Shown here: positions 53,506 through 63,093 of the stretch, in pieces
Position numbering within the stretch: the stretch's first letter is position 1
How the letters are laid out: the number at the start of each line of letters is the position of its first letter
Origin: Paulinella micropora
Taxonomy: Eukaryota; Cercozoa; Imbricatea; Euglyphida; Paulinellidae
Length of the DNA: 64,000 bases
Reading direction: 5' to 3'
Assembly (NCBI GenBank): GCA_019918135.1
Contig: WBZZ01000683.1
Span: forward strand, 1-64,000
The notes under the pieces: model-generated
What the model was told of the DNA's origin: nothing
The model's input: only the letters and a program-made list of their open reading frames with translations
Databases searched by the model: none
Position numbers and translations under genes: made by a program

Positions 53506-54954
53506 CTATGAGATTAATCCACATGCCAAGTGCTGCAGCCCCGTGCCGTTCAGCTGTTCGCATTCCGCGAGTTCGAGATGCCGCAAGTGTGCCAGCCCGG
53601 CCAGGGGTGCCAGCCCCTCGTCGGTCAGCTTCGGGCATTCGCGCAAGCCTAGGTGCTGTAGCTGGCCCAAGTTCCTTAGGCACTCCAGCCACCCGTCCGT
53701 TATCTCCTCACAATAGGTCAAATCTAGGTACTGAAGCCGCTGCAACTTTGCCAGGCGCGCAAAACCTGTGCCCGCCAGCCTCGGACAACTGCCTAGCTGT
53801 AGGTGCCGCAGCTGGAGTAGCACCTCCAAGTGCCCCAGTCCCTCGTCTGTTATCTCCGGGCAGTCGCTCAGGTTTAGGTACTGAAGCCGGCGTAGGCTCC
53901 TCAGGTGCCTCAAGCCTTCGCCCTTTATCTCCGGGCAGTCCTTCATGTCTAGGTGTTGCAGGTCCTGCAGCCCCGCCAGGTGCACCAAGCCTGTGCCCGT
54001 TAGTCGAGCACAAGAGCTTAGGTCTAAGTGCCGCAGCTGGTGTAGTGTCTGTAAGCGCTCCAGTCCAGCGTCCGTTATTGCCTCGCAGAGCCTCAAGCCT
54101 AGGTGCCGCAGGCCCTGCAGCCCCGCCAGGTGCACTAAGCCCGCGTTCGTCAGCCCCGGACAAGAACTGAGGTCTAGGTGCCGCAGGCCCTGCAGCCCCG
54201 CCAGGTGCACTAAGCCCGTGCCCGTCAGCCCCGGACAAGAGCTGAGGTCTAGGTGCCGCAGGCCCTGCAGCCCCGCCAGGTGCTCCAGGCCCGCGTCCGT
54301 CAAGCGTCCGCAGCCGCTCAGGCTCAGGTGCCGCAGCAGGCGCAAGCCCCGCAGGTGCACTAGCCCCGCGCCCGCCAGCCCGGCTGGCGGGCAGCGGGTC
54401 AATTCCAAGTGCCGCAGCTGGCCCAAGCTAGCCAGGGGCGCCAGCTCGCTGGCCCCGAGCTCGCCCGACAGTGCGGCCAGCCTCAGGCTGCGCAGGCTCC
54501 CGCGCCAGCTTTCCAGGCCTGGCAGGTATTCGCTGCCCAGGCGGGGACAGGAGGCTACGTCCAGGTGCAACAGCCGGGGGAGGCAGGGGGGCAAGCCCTG
54601 TAGGCACTGCAGGGCGGCAGCGGCCGTTACCCGCCAGCCCATTCTCACTACCAGCCCCTCGATCAACACCCGCGAGCCGAGCCACGACAGCTGTGCCAGG
54701 ATCTGCTCGTGTAGCCACACCTCTAACCGCGGCACACGGGGCCGGGCCCCGGCCCGGTGCCAGGCGTGCCCCCACAGCTGTATCAGGCGTCTGTGCTCGG
54801 GCCGGGCCAGGTCCAGCTCTCTGCTTCCGGTCGCTGGCCAGGCCGCGGGTGCGGACGGCCATCCGTAGTGCTCCGGCGAGGCGCAGGCTAGCGCGGCCAA
54901 ATCCGCCCAGTCCAGCCAGCGTAACATCCGCAAGTAAACGTCGCTGGACTGCAT
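53506..54954 (-). CDS. Leucine-rich repeat protein, F-box-like N-terminus
   Basis: ATG 54954 to TAG 53506, 482 residues. The N-terminus (YLRMLRWLDWADLAALACAS) resembles an F-box helix. From about residue 150 there are at least 13 leucine-rich repeats of 23-25 residues of the cysteine-containing type (LRHLDLSSCPGLTGTGLVHL), as in AMN1 and FBXL proteins. By family analogy it could be a substrate receptor of an SCF ubiquitin ligase or, in protists, a recognition receptor. Three consecutive repeats (plus-strand 54100-54290) are nearly identical at DNA level, showing recent duplication. High GC; intact frame. Upstream lie long G and C runs. Confidence 0.85.
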   Translation of the reverse strand: MQSSDVYLRMLRWLDWADLAALACASPEHYGWPSAPAAWPATGSRELDLARPEHRRLIQLWGHAWHRAGARPRVPRLEVWLHEQILAQLSWLGSRVLIEGLVVRMGWRVTAAAALQCLQGLPPCLPRLLHLDVASCPRLGSEYLPGLESWRGSLRSLRLAALSGELGASELAPLASLGQLRHLELTRCPPAGLAGAGLVHLRGLRLLRHLSLSGCGRLTDAGLEHLAGLQGLRHLDLSSCPGLTGTGLVHLAGLQGLRHLDLSSCPGLTNAGLVHLAGLQGLRHLGLRLCEAITDAGLERLQTLHQLRHLDLSSCARLTGTGLVHLAGLQDLQHLDMKDCPEIKGEGLRHLRSLRRLQYLNLSDCPEITDEGLGHLEVLLQLRHLQLGSCPRLAGTGFARLAKLQRLQYLDLTYCEEITDGWLECLRNLGQLQHLGLRECPKLTDEGLAPLAGLAHLRHLELAECEQLNGTGLQHLACGLIS

Positions 54955-55084
54955 GCCGCCGACCAGGGGGGGAGAGAGAAGCAGGAGAGCGCGGGCGCCC
55001 CGGAATACCTTTAGAGCCAGGGGCGGTCGCTGCCCTCGGCGCCCCGCGTGCGGCGGGCAGGACGGAAGGCGGTGTGGAGCAGGG

Positions 55085-55242
55085 GGGAGGAGCGGGAGCG
55101 GGAGGGACGGGGGGGGAGGGGCGGGGGGGGGGGGGGGGGGGGGGAGAGGCCCCCCCCCCCCCCCCCCCCCCCCGCGGCGACCGTCCGGTGCCTGCCCGAC
55201 GACGCCCGTTGCCTGCCCGCGGCCCAACGCCCCCGCCGCCCG

Positions 55243-55279
<37 letters not shown>

Positions 55280-55280
55280 T
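55085..55280. repeat. Poly(G)/poly(C) runs upstream of LRR gene
   Basis: G run at about 55120-55144, C run at 55150-55173, C run of about 38-40 at 55242-55278. The true length is probably uncertain in any assembly. 55290-55670 is GC-rich with no supported gene. Confidence 0.85.
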
Positions 55281-55679
55281 CAGGCGGTAGCTCAACAGAC
55301 CAGCCCCCACAAAACCAGTCCCAGCGTCGGTGGTGTGTCTAATGTCGAGCCAGGCCCGTGGCACTGACCAGGCGCCAGAAAAAGCCAGCGCGCCGGTGCT
55401 GGCAGCCCAGGTCAGAACCCTCTCCCTAACCAGAACCAGGGGCGCCGGGCCGGCGGAGAGCACTGGCTGGTCACGTGCTGGGTGACAGGACCAAGGCTGC
55501 GCGGACGTGGCCCCGCCCTCGACGCTGCCCTCCCCAGCCCCGCCGGCTGGACTGACGAGCCCCCGGGAGGCCGCCGAGGCTCCGACGCGGGTCCAGGACC
55601 TAGAGGAGCAGAGCGCGCGCTGCACGACGGCCGCGGCACGCTAATGTAAAGCAATTTATGCGAGCACACAGAGGCAACG

Positions 55680-56500
55680 GAACTTTTTTAGCGGAGATAT
55701 ACAGAGGCTTTGCAAACGCAACCAGTTTAGAATCAGTAGCTGCTCAGTACGAACATTGTATTCCATAACTGAGGCGTGACTCGCCTCCTGATATTAAATA
55801 TCAAATCATCTGATTGCTAACTCATATTAATATTATATTGGCTCATCTTCTATGTTTTTGATGTTAATTAGTAGTATTAATAACTAAATCAAGTTTTTCA
55901 TTAATACATTATTAATAGTATTAAGTTAACAACCGTCTTGAAGTTCCGAACAAAATTGAAAATTTCATTCAAAACTGAAAAAAATACATGAAAACCAAGA
56001 TTTCAACGAAAACCGAAAAACTGACTCAAAAATGAAAAACTCATTATTTTTTTTCTCTTGAATGTCGTCAGCAATAATATTTTTTAATGTAAATAATCTC
56101 AAATAGAATGACAGAAGAAGCGAAGGTTAGAGAACATTACTAAAAGGTGACGGTGTCGGTCCGGCATATGGGAAAAACTGTGAATGTTGGCAAAATAGTG
56201 TGAAAAAAATGATACTATTCGCTATCCCTTTTACACATATTATATATGTGTTAGGATTGATTATCAGTGAAAAATTAATATATATAAACCCCTGTAATTA
56301 AATAACTATTTCTTAAAGAAATATAATTCAGGATGGACGGACTCTGATGCCTTTTACACAAGCCTGAGTCTCACAAGTGAGGCTGGAAAGCTATGAGTGA
56401 ACTGACATATCCTTTCATTTCATATCATGCTTAATAATATGAATACTAGGCTTGTAAAAACGCTTCTGACACTATTCAGCGGTCTCAGAATCAGACCGAG
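55680..56500. other. AT-rich intergenic, no supported gene
   Basis: Contains TTAATATTA-type words and a small stem (GCCTGAGTCTCACAAGTGAG at about 56364). No coding frame. It lies between the LRR gene and the 3' end of the ROCO gene. Confidence 0.5.
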
Positions 56501-56525
56501 AAGCTTGTAAAAAAGCAGCAGGGAA

Positions 56526-59500
56526 TCAGCAGCCGATTGCAGCCAGCAGTGCCTTGGCCTGATCCATGAGTGTGCCACTGGCATCCATGCCAAGCTGAGT
56601 TTGGGCTTCGTGTATAGCTTCGGTAATGTTCAGTGACGCGTCTAATCCAAGCTCCTTCTTGATCCGGTCTGTCAACGATTTCAAAGTCTCTGTGCGGCCC
56701 GCTTGTGTTGCCATTTCAAATGTGGTTGAGGCGGTCTGCGCAGCTGCTATCACCTAATTATGATCAAATAGTGTGTTACAAGTAGCAATTTGTTCTGGAT
56801 GTTAACAACATTTATCATGGCATCAAAGGGCAGACAACAAACATCACGACAATTATGGCAATACAATTGGAAACCATCGACAGGACCTGCTGTGTCGCAT
56901 AGTTTACAGGCGCATGACTTGATCCAAACGGCGTCTGCTTGAGGATAATATCTATACTGGCTTCTAGTTTCCTTGCATGTGAGCGGTCTAGGTCGGGCAA
57001 ATTTCCCTGAAGCACTTTTAGGTCCGCCGGCAGCTTTCTCAGCATGTCCCCGATGCGACCTTTATTGTTAGTGCCCACCACCATGACCACAGGCACGCGG
57101 GCAGCAACAGCCCAGCGCAGCTCGTCCAGGCAATATTGACTGTCTAGATAAGCCTCTCCTTCCTTGCCCTCGTCCGTCAGCACTGCAATCACGCAGCGCG
57201 ATCGACGCACTCCCTCTTCCATAGCAGGTTCGGACATGTCCTGCATCTTGACATCAAGCCAGCACGTCAACCCTCGTCTGTGGAACTCATGTCTCAGAAC
57301 TTCCACCAGCTCGCTTCCGGCGTGGCCTCTCCGTGTATGGCTGAGAAAGAAATCCCAGTGACCGGGCTCGTTGAGAGGTGGTAGCCAGCAGGGCGGAAAG
57401 CGATCGAAGTCACTACGCAACTTTGCTTCGTTCCTGGAGGTGCCCTCCACCCTGAGGGGCTGCTGTGTCTGCACTGCCTTTCGCAAAGCCTGCAGTTGCA
57501 CCAAAGGCCACCCCTTCCCACTAGCGCTCGCCTCTTCTTGTCCGAAGGGTAGGTAAGAAACAGCCTGGATGTTACTCCCGTAAGCTTCGCGGGAGACCTC
57601 GGCGCAAAAGTACAGCAAGAGCTCCTGCAGCGTCTCTAATTGCTTGCAATCGCCCGCACTGCTCCACACTTGCACCACATTGAGCTCCTCACGCAGCTCG
57701 AGCTGTACGTCCACGCCACACAAAGAAAGCCGCGCGCGGTCCTTGAAGACAGGCAATTCCTCCTGAGTCCAAACCATGGGCTGCTCTTTGCGACCCATGG
57801 CCCACTGGATGCACTTGCCAAGCAACCTGGCAAAGTACCCCGTAGGCAGGAAGCCGTTCTCTTTGACTGCGGTCTTGGTCAATTCCACCGTGAGCAATAC
57901 CTCTGTCTGCCTCCTTGTGCAGAAGCATAGCACAAGGGAAACTGTAAGTGCTGAAGGACGCTGAGCATTGCTATCTGCTTTAGGTAGCAGGGGCAGCAGG
58001 AGGAACTGCGCAGAGTTGCTTCTTTCTCTGGCTGCGTTGGAAGAGATGACCGATGAAGTCTCGGCTGAGGATGCTGAACCAGTGGTCACGGCCAGACCGA
58101 ACTTTGTCATAAGCTGCAGCAAGTGGTTTTTCTGTTGGTCTGTAAACTTGTCCTGAGGCCAAAGGTAAGGCAGTAGCTGGGAATCCAGGCGACCTGCATG
58201 AATATTTGTTGAAATCGTTAAAACATATCTTTGAGATACATAACCTTTGTAAGTATATAGTTGTATATCAATTAGCAACATATCGAAGAGCACCTTGTGT
58301 GAGCTTTCTCCAGAGCTGAGGAACTTGATTCGAGCTTCAAGTTGCTTGTGCGTCATGTTGGTGTGGATGCGAAAGTCACAGATGAGCGTTGTCACGGGCT
58401 CCACCAGAAAGCGCGAGGGGTCCAGTACCACCAACTCACGGAGGTGGTGGTCGTCTTGGTTGTGCAGCACTCGCCCTTGGTCGTCCATGTAGAACAGCGC
58501 AGACATCGTCTCCTGTTCATCCAGTCCGCAGCGTGAACCGATTTGTAGTGCCTGCTGCAGCGTCAGCGTGAACTGCGTCTGCACATGAAGTTCGTCAAAG
58601 AATCTGATCCAGGAGTGCGGCATGATACGCTTCATGAAGTCTTCGGCTCGCATCGCGGTGTCGAGGTCCGCCATGAGCGCTTGAATGGTCGGATCAACCT
58701 GCATTCAGAATAAAATTGGTCCTTGATAACAGGTCGACAGAAACTGAATACGCATAGGGAAAAACAAATATTGATTAGTAGCACATCGATTCGAGAACAC
58801 TTTACACGCCGAACGATGCTTCATTTCTGGTGTACGTATACAACGTTACAACATTTTTTCGCTACCTTTACGATGCATTGTAGATAACAACTTCAGTGCA
58901 TATATACAGCATCATGTTTGCTTCAAACAAGATTTATGCAACTACAGTCTATGTTTATTCCACACCGGGTTTCTTGCCGTGCTGTCGATTGGATAGAAAG
59001 CCAGCGGTCGCCCGTCTTTTGTCTTCTTGCAGTCATGCCTGGAAATATATGTTGCGAAAGCTCCGAGTTCCTTATTCAGTAATTCTTCAATTGCCCTGTG
59101 GTTTCTGTACTCATGGAGCTGGAGCTGTTTGCTGTCTTTATGTGTGCCAACCAAAAACACCGGAGGCGCGGGACTTTCCAGCGCCTCGTCACGGGCGTGC
59201 ACCTCGAGGCTGCGCATCCAGAACCGCAGCGAGTCCAGACAGTCGCGCCGATCCTGTTCACTGGCCGAGGGCACGAGTTGCCGCATGTCAAACAGCACCA
59301 AATAAGCAGCGCCGCGCTTGAGAAAGAGCTGCAGCAAAGACCGGAACACCTCCTGGCCGCCGAGGTCCCACACAGACAAGGTCAGCTCGTCACCTCTGAG
59401 CTCGCCCTTTTCGATGCGCAGCACCAGCTCCTTGTCCAGCGGCTGCATGCCTGACTGTTGATTGCCACCCCGGCGGTCGGTTTCAGAAGCTTGCTCGTGG

Positions 59501-61007
59501 ACGTCGATCCGCACTGTCGGACCGTGGGCGTACCCGGCACTTCCGGTCCGAGCGGCCTCTGTTTCTTGTGCTGCATTCTCTTTTGCTGCAGCTGAGAAAG
59601 CGAGGCATGTGCTGCGGATAACTTATCTGCCGGACCTTCACCTTGTGAGCCCTTCGTAGCTGCTACAGCTGCCGCTAGTTGACGCTGCCGCTCACTCAAC
59701 TTGGCTTCTTTTTCTGTTAACACTCGCCAGCTCACTGCTGCATCGGCAGCAGACGTCTGTGTTGCCAGCCGTGACACCTGCACATCGGCGGGTCTGTCCA
59801 TTCCCACAGTGCTGTCTGTATCGGACAGATACGGATCACTGCGGAAGGCTCTTGCCAGTGCCGTCTTTCCAGCTTCGGCGCGGCCCGCAATCTGGCAAGC
59901 AAAGAGTTAGAAAAATCTTCTGCACGCTCAACATCAATTACAAAATTTGTCTGCACGCTCAACATCAATTACAAAATTTGTCTGCACGCTCAACATCAAG
60001 TACAAAATTTGTCTCGAGCATTTGGTGCCTTACAAAAAAGGCTTGTTCCATACCATGACACGGCCGTTCAAGAAAAGAGCACCCCCGTCTTTCAGCACCT
60101 TGGCTTCCACCACGCTTATGACCTGACATTAATGGCAATGCAAAGAGGCAAACACTATTCAAAAGATTAACCTCCGCGATCGCGACGCAAACGCAAGTGG
60201 TGAAGGCGCAAGGATTTGATGAAGAACAACTAATTCTCACCTGCTTCTTTTTTTCCTGAGGCGCTGCAACCTTTGTAGTGTTAGGAGACTTAGCCTTAGA
60301 CTGTGGCTGCGGCTCCTGGTTCTTCTTTGCTTCCTTCTCAGACACGGTGCTGCTCACTGGTACCTGACACCAAAGGATCCGGGTTGAGTGCGACAAACTG
60401 TATGTCCTGATCTCAAATGCTAACCGTCCTGGTGACATGGCTCAGTCGCTGAAATACGAAATTAATCAACCAGGTTCTGTAATTGCATGATGACCATACA
60501 GTCACATATGCAACATGTTCTCCTGCTTTACACTTGTGTACATTGAATGGTGACCATCACTCACCATTCCGTAACAATCAATAAGAGGCCATGCTTGCAA
60601 GCAATCATTTATCAGTGTTTAACTGATTCACGCGTTCACATGATCACTCAAAGGTTCGAACATGGCTAACAAGAATTTAAGTAAAAATAAAATGAATGTA
60701 TATATACAATAGTAATAGTTTGAGCCATATTAAGATGTCCTACGAATACTTCAAAATTTTTGTCGTTGCTGCGGTTGTGAATCATCACTATAATAATATT
60801 GATATATCATTGTAACTGTCCATATAGTCGTCGCTGTTAACGTTGTTGCATGGTTGTACATAATAGTCATTCTTCTTGTACCTCCTTGATCTTGGACTGC
60901 TTGCGCAGGTATTCAAGAATCCTCTCGTTGTCGCTAACCCCTTGAGGTAAGCCTTGGATATGATTTATGAGCAAAACTCCAAAAAGCTGCTTCAGAATAG
61001 GGTTGAC
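56526..61007 (-). CDS. ROCO-type GTPase with C-terminal TIR domain, 5' end missing
   Basis: Seven exons join in phase: 61007-60882, 60363-60241, 60122-60054, 59891-59636, 59591-58966, 58698-56887, 56753-56526; introns 44 to 518 bp. About 1079 residues. Exon 1 has LPQGVSDNERILEYLRKQ, like the link that ends an LRR domain before Roc. Roc (residues about 105-400) has the P-loop GRAEAGKT, G3 WDLGGQEVF and G4 VGTHKD. COR follows (401 to about 845, with LRELVVLDPSRFLVEPVTTL). TIR spans about 847-950: HWDFFLSHTRRG, CWLDVKM, CVIAVLTDEG and YCLDELRW. A helical tail of 75 residues ends the protein. Roc-COR works as a dimeric nucleotide-dependent switch; TIR domains signal by self-association or cleave NAD. 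Upstream LRR exons are not found; a gene on the other strand occupies that place. Confidence 0.88.
59915..60012. repeat. 30-bp intronic tandem repeat, three copies
   Basis: CTGCACGCTCAACATCAATT plus ACAAAATTTGT repeats three times inside the 162-bp intron 59892-60053 of the ROCO gene; one base differs in the third copy. Confidence 0.9.
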
Positions 61008-61863
61008 CTGCACTCTGCTCATCGAGGGGCGGCTGGACGGGTTTCTCAGCATGGTAAATCGCGGTAACGAATACCGGCTGAAGTTCCAAGCCATTTATAG
61101 CTGGGGTAACGTCTCGCTCTCGAGCCCCCCGGCTTACGTGCGTCAGGGGACTCTGCTAAGTGGTGTCTTGTCCACTACTGCCGGACCTTCTTACTCCGCC
61201 ATGTCGAACGCGCTCTTAGAATTGTTTTATCTGGCACCTACCTCGGGCACGAACGCGCTCGCGCACGTCACCCGGGCTGATTCTTTATACTGGAACGCTT
61301 ACGAGCTTGTCGGCGACCTCAGCAACTGGCGCATTCCCTTCAACGGCAGTGCCCAAGGCGCCTTTGCGAACGCGGGAAAGTTCAACCAGGACATCAGTGC
61401 GTGGCCTATGCGTGGCATTACCGACACTTCTTACATGTTTCTTTACGCTATTGAATTCAATCAGCCGCTCGATTCGTGGGGTGTCTCCAGTACTACTATG
61501 CAATCGATGTTTGACAATGCTATCAAATTCAATCAGCCGTTGTCTAGCTGGAACCAACGGGGCACGCTAACGATCATTGGTAGTATGTTCAATGGGGCCC
61601 TAGCTTTTAACCAGCCGCTCGGCACTTGGAACGTGTCGGCCCTGGTCACAAACTTTGAACCCACGGGCGCGGGATCCCCCTTCAGGGGATGTTGCCGCTT
61701 TACTCAGGATCTGAGCGCCTGGTCCCGCCCCACCACACTAAACGACTGTCAGGGCGTCGCGAGCACTTCTCGCCTAACGTACGCTACGCTGCCAGCCGCC
61801 TGCCGCGCCTTTCCCCCCAATGACTATACCTGGTGGGATTATACTCAATCTTGCGCTGTCTAA
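60967..61863 (+). CDS. DUF285 (FNQ-repeat) protein
   Basis: The first ATG (60967) and the next residues overlap exon 1 of the ROCO gene on the other strand by about 40 bp. A splice acceptor-like TTCAGAATAG at 61000 suggests the coding exon may really begin near 61001. The N-terminal part has IEGRLDGFLSMV and YSWGNVSLSSPP, a module repeated in the paralogue at 62.2 kb. From about residue 130 come four DUF285 repeats with FNQDISAW, FNQPLDSW, FNQPLSSW and FNQPLGTW, about 25 residues apart. DUF285/BspA-like repeats are typical of surface proteins in mycoplasmas and of several protists and algae. The end (CRAFPPNDYTWWDYTQSC) is cysteine-bearing. Probably exported, though no signal peptide is visible. 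Confidence 0.8.
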   Translation: MSKTPKSCFRIGLTCTLLIEGRLDGFLSMVNRGNEYRLKFQAIYSWGNVSLSSPPAYVRQGTLLSGVLSTTAGPSYSAMSNALLELFYLAPTSGTNALAHVTRADSLYWNAYELVGDLSNWRIPFNGSAQGAFANAGKFNQDISAWPMRGITDTSYMFLYAIEFNQPLDSWGVSSTTMQSMFDNAIKFNQPLSSWNQRGTLTIIGSMFNGALAFNQPLGTWNVSALVTNFEPTGAGSPFRGCCRFTQDLSAWSRPTTLNDCQGVASTSRLTYATLPAACRAFPPNDYTWWDYTQSCAV

Positions 61864-62129
61864 GGGGCAGTGCTTCAGGAGAGTTTCCCGCGCAGTGCGC
61901 TGAGAGTTAGACAGTAACACACGCACACGAAAGTATAACTTGGCCGAAATTCTTTTTTTACAAACTCGGCAGGCATTAAAAAAAGAAAAGAAAGATCTCT
62001 CTGCGGTTCTCTTCTTCCCCCCCCCCCCTTTTTTTTTGTTTCCTGTTTGCTTTTGAAATTCTTCCGGCTACCTTTGAATGTTTCAAATGCTCTACCACCG
62101 CACGGGCTACGTTTCTGGCTCGGGGGCTC

Positions 62130-62873
62130 ATGACCCCTGAGAATCTCCGGACCTGCCGGACCTCAGGGCCGACTGGGGGGGGGGGGGGGCACCGGCATCC
62201 AGCAGCAGGATCAAGTCCTGGTGGCCTAATCTGCGGGGATACCATCCCCCCGCTGTTTGAGCTGAAGCTCGACGGGCGGCTCGACGGGCTCATCGCGATC
62301 GCGCCCAACAAGGCCGTGCAGGCCGACCTCATCCCGGTGCGCTTGCTGTCCTCGGGCAACGTGACGCTCGCCACCACCCAGACCAAAGACGCTTTCTTTC
62401 CAACGAGCTCTTTCTGCCCGAGCTTCGTCTCTGCGCGACCTGGAATTCCCCGGGACCGGCACGCGCTGCTGCTGGAGCGCCTGGACCCCCCTGTGGCAAG
62501 CCAGCTTTCTTCTTCTACGGCGCGCGCAAGCTGACGGGGGGGGGGGGGGGACATCGGCGCGTGCCCTTTCCCCCCGGCGACGTCTCAATGATGTTCAACC
62601 GACGCCTGTGCGCCCCAGTCGGACCTGAGACGTTTGTTTCTACGGGGCCCCGCATGGTTTAACCAGCCTCTCAAGTACCTGGGACGTCGCGGCCGCGACG
62701 ACGAGCTCCGCCGACAGGCTGAGCGGGGGGCCTGTTCTTTTAAACCTCAGCGCGTGGGCCGCGGCCTGCCGCCCCCCAGTGGCCTCGAAACGCCTACACT
62801 TGAAGCTAATTCGCGCCGAGTGCCTGGCGGCCTGGTTTTAGTGCGGGGAGAGCGGGGGGGGGGGGGGCGGTGA
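62130..62873 (+). pseudogene. Degenerate DUF285 paralogue
   Basis: 62255-62400 reads LKLDGRLDGLIAIAPNKAVQ and LLSSGNVTLATTQ, the same N-terminal module as the gene upstream. After a G run (62537-62549) fragments of the repeat region appear in shifting frames (GDVSMMFNRRL, then FNQPL at about 62656). Two further G runs (62176-62189, 62854-62866) interrupt it. Codon composition is GC-rich, as in the intact neighbour. Either a decayed tandem duplicate or one wrecked by homopolymer errors. Confidence 0.6.
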
Positions 62874-63093
62874 CCTGTGGCTGCTGCCAAAGGGGCTACC
62901 AAAAAAAGAAAAAGAAAGGTGGCAGGTTGCCCGGTCCTTTTCTACACCTGATGTTAAAAAAATTCTTTTTACCAATTTCACCAGACTAAAACCTTAGGCT
63001 GAGTACGACACGGGGGAGGGCCTGTCTTTCGGGACAAAAGAAGAAAAAAGAAAAAAAACATTGTAGCAAAAGTGTGTGTGTGTGTGCCCCGGG

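Noticed and set aside
54428..55367. Long plus-strand frames opposite the LRR gene
   Set aside because: GC-rich antisense shadows; composition is Arg/Ala/Pro with no domain, whereas the minus frame has regular LRRs.
42560..56400. Hammerhead-like cores near 42.65 and 56.36 kb
   Set aside because: CTGA and GGAAAG words occur, but the CUGANGA core and three stems cannot be drawn.
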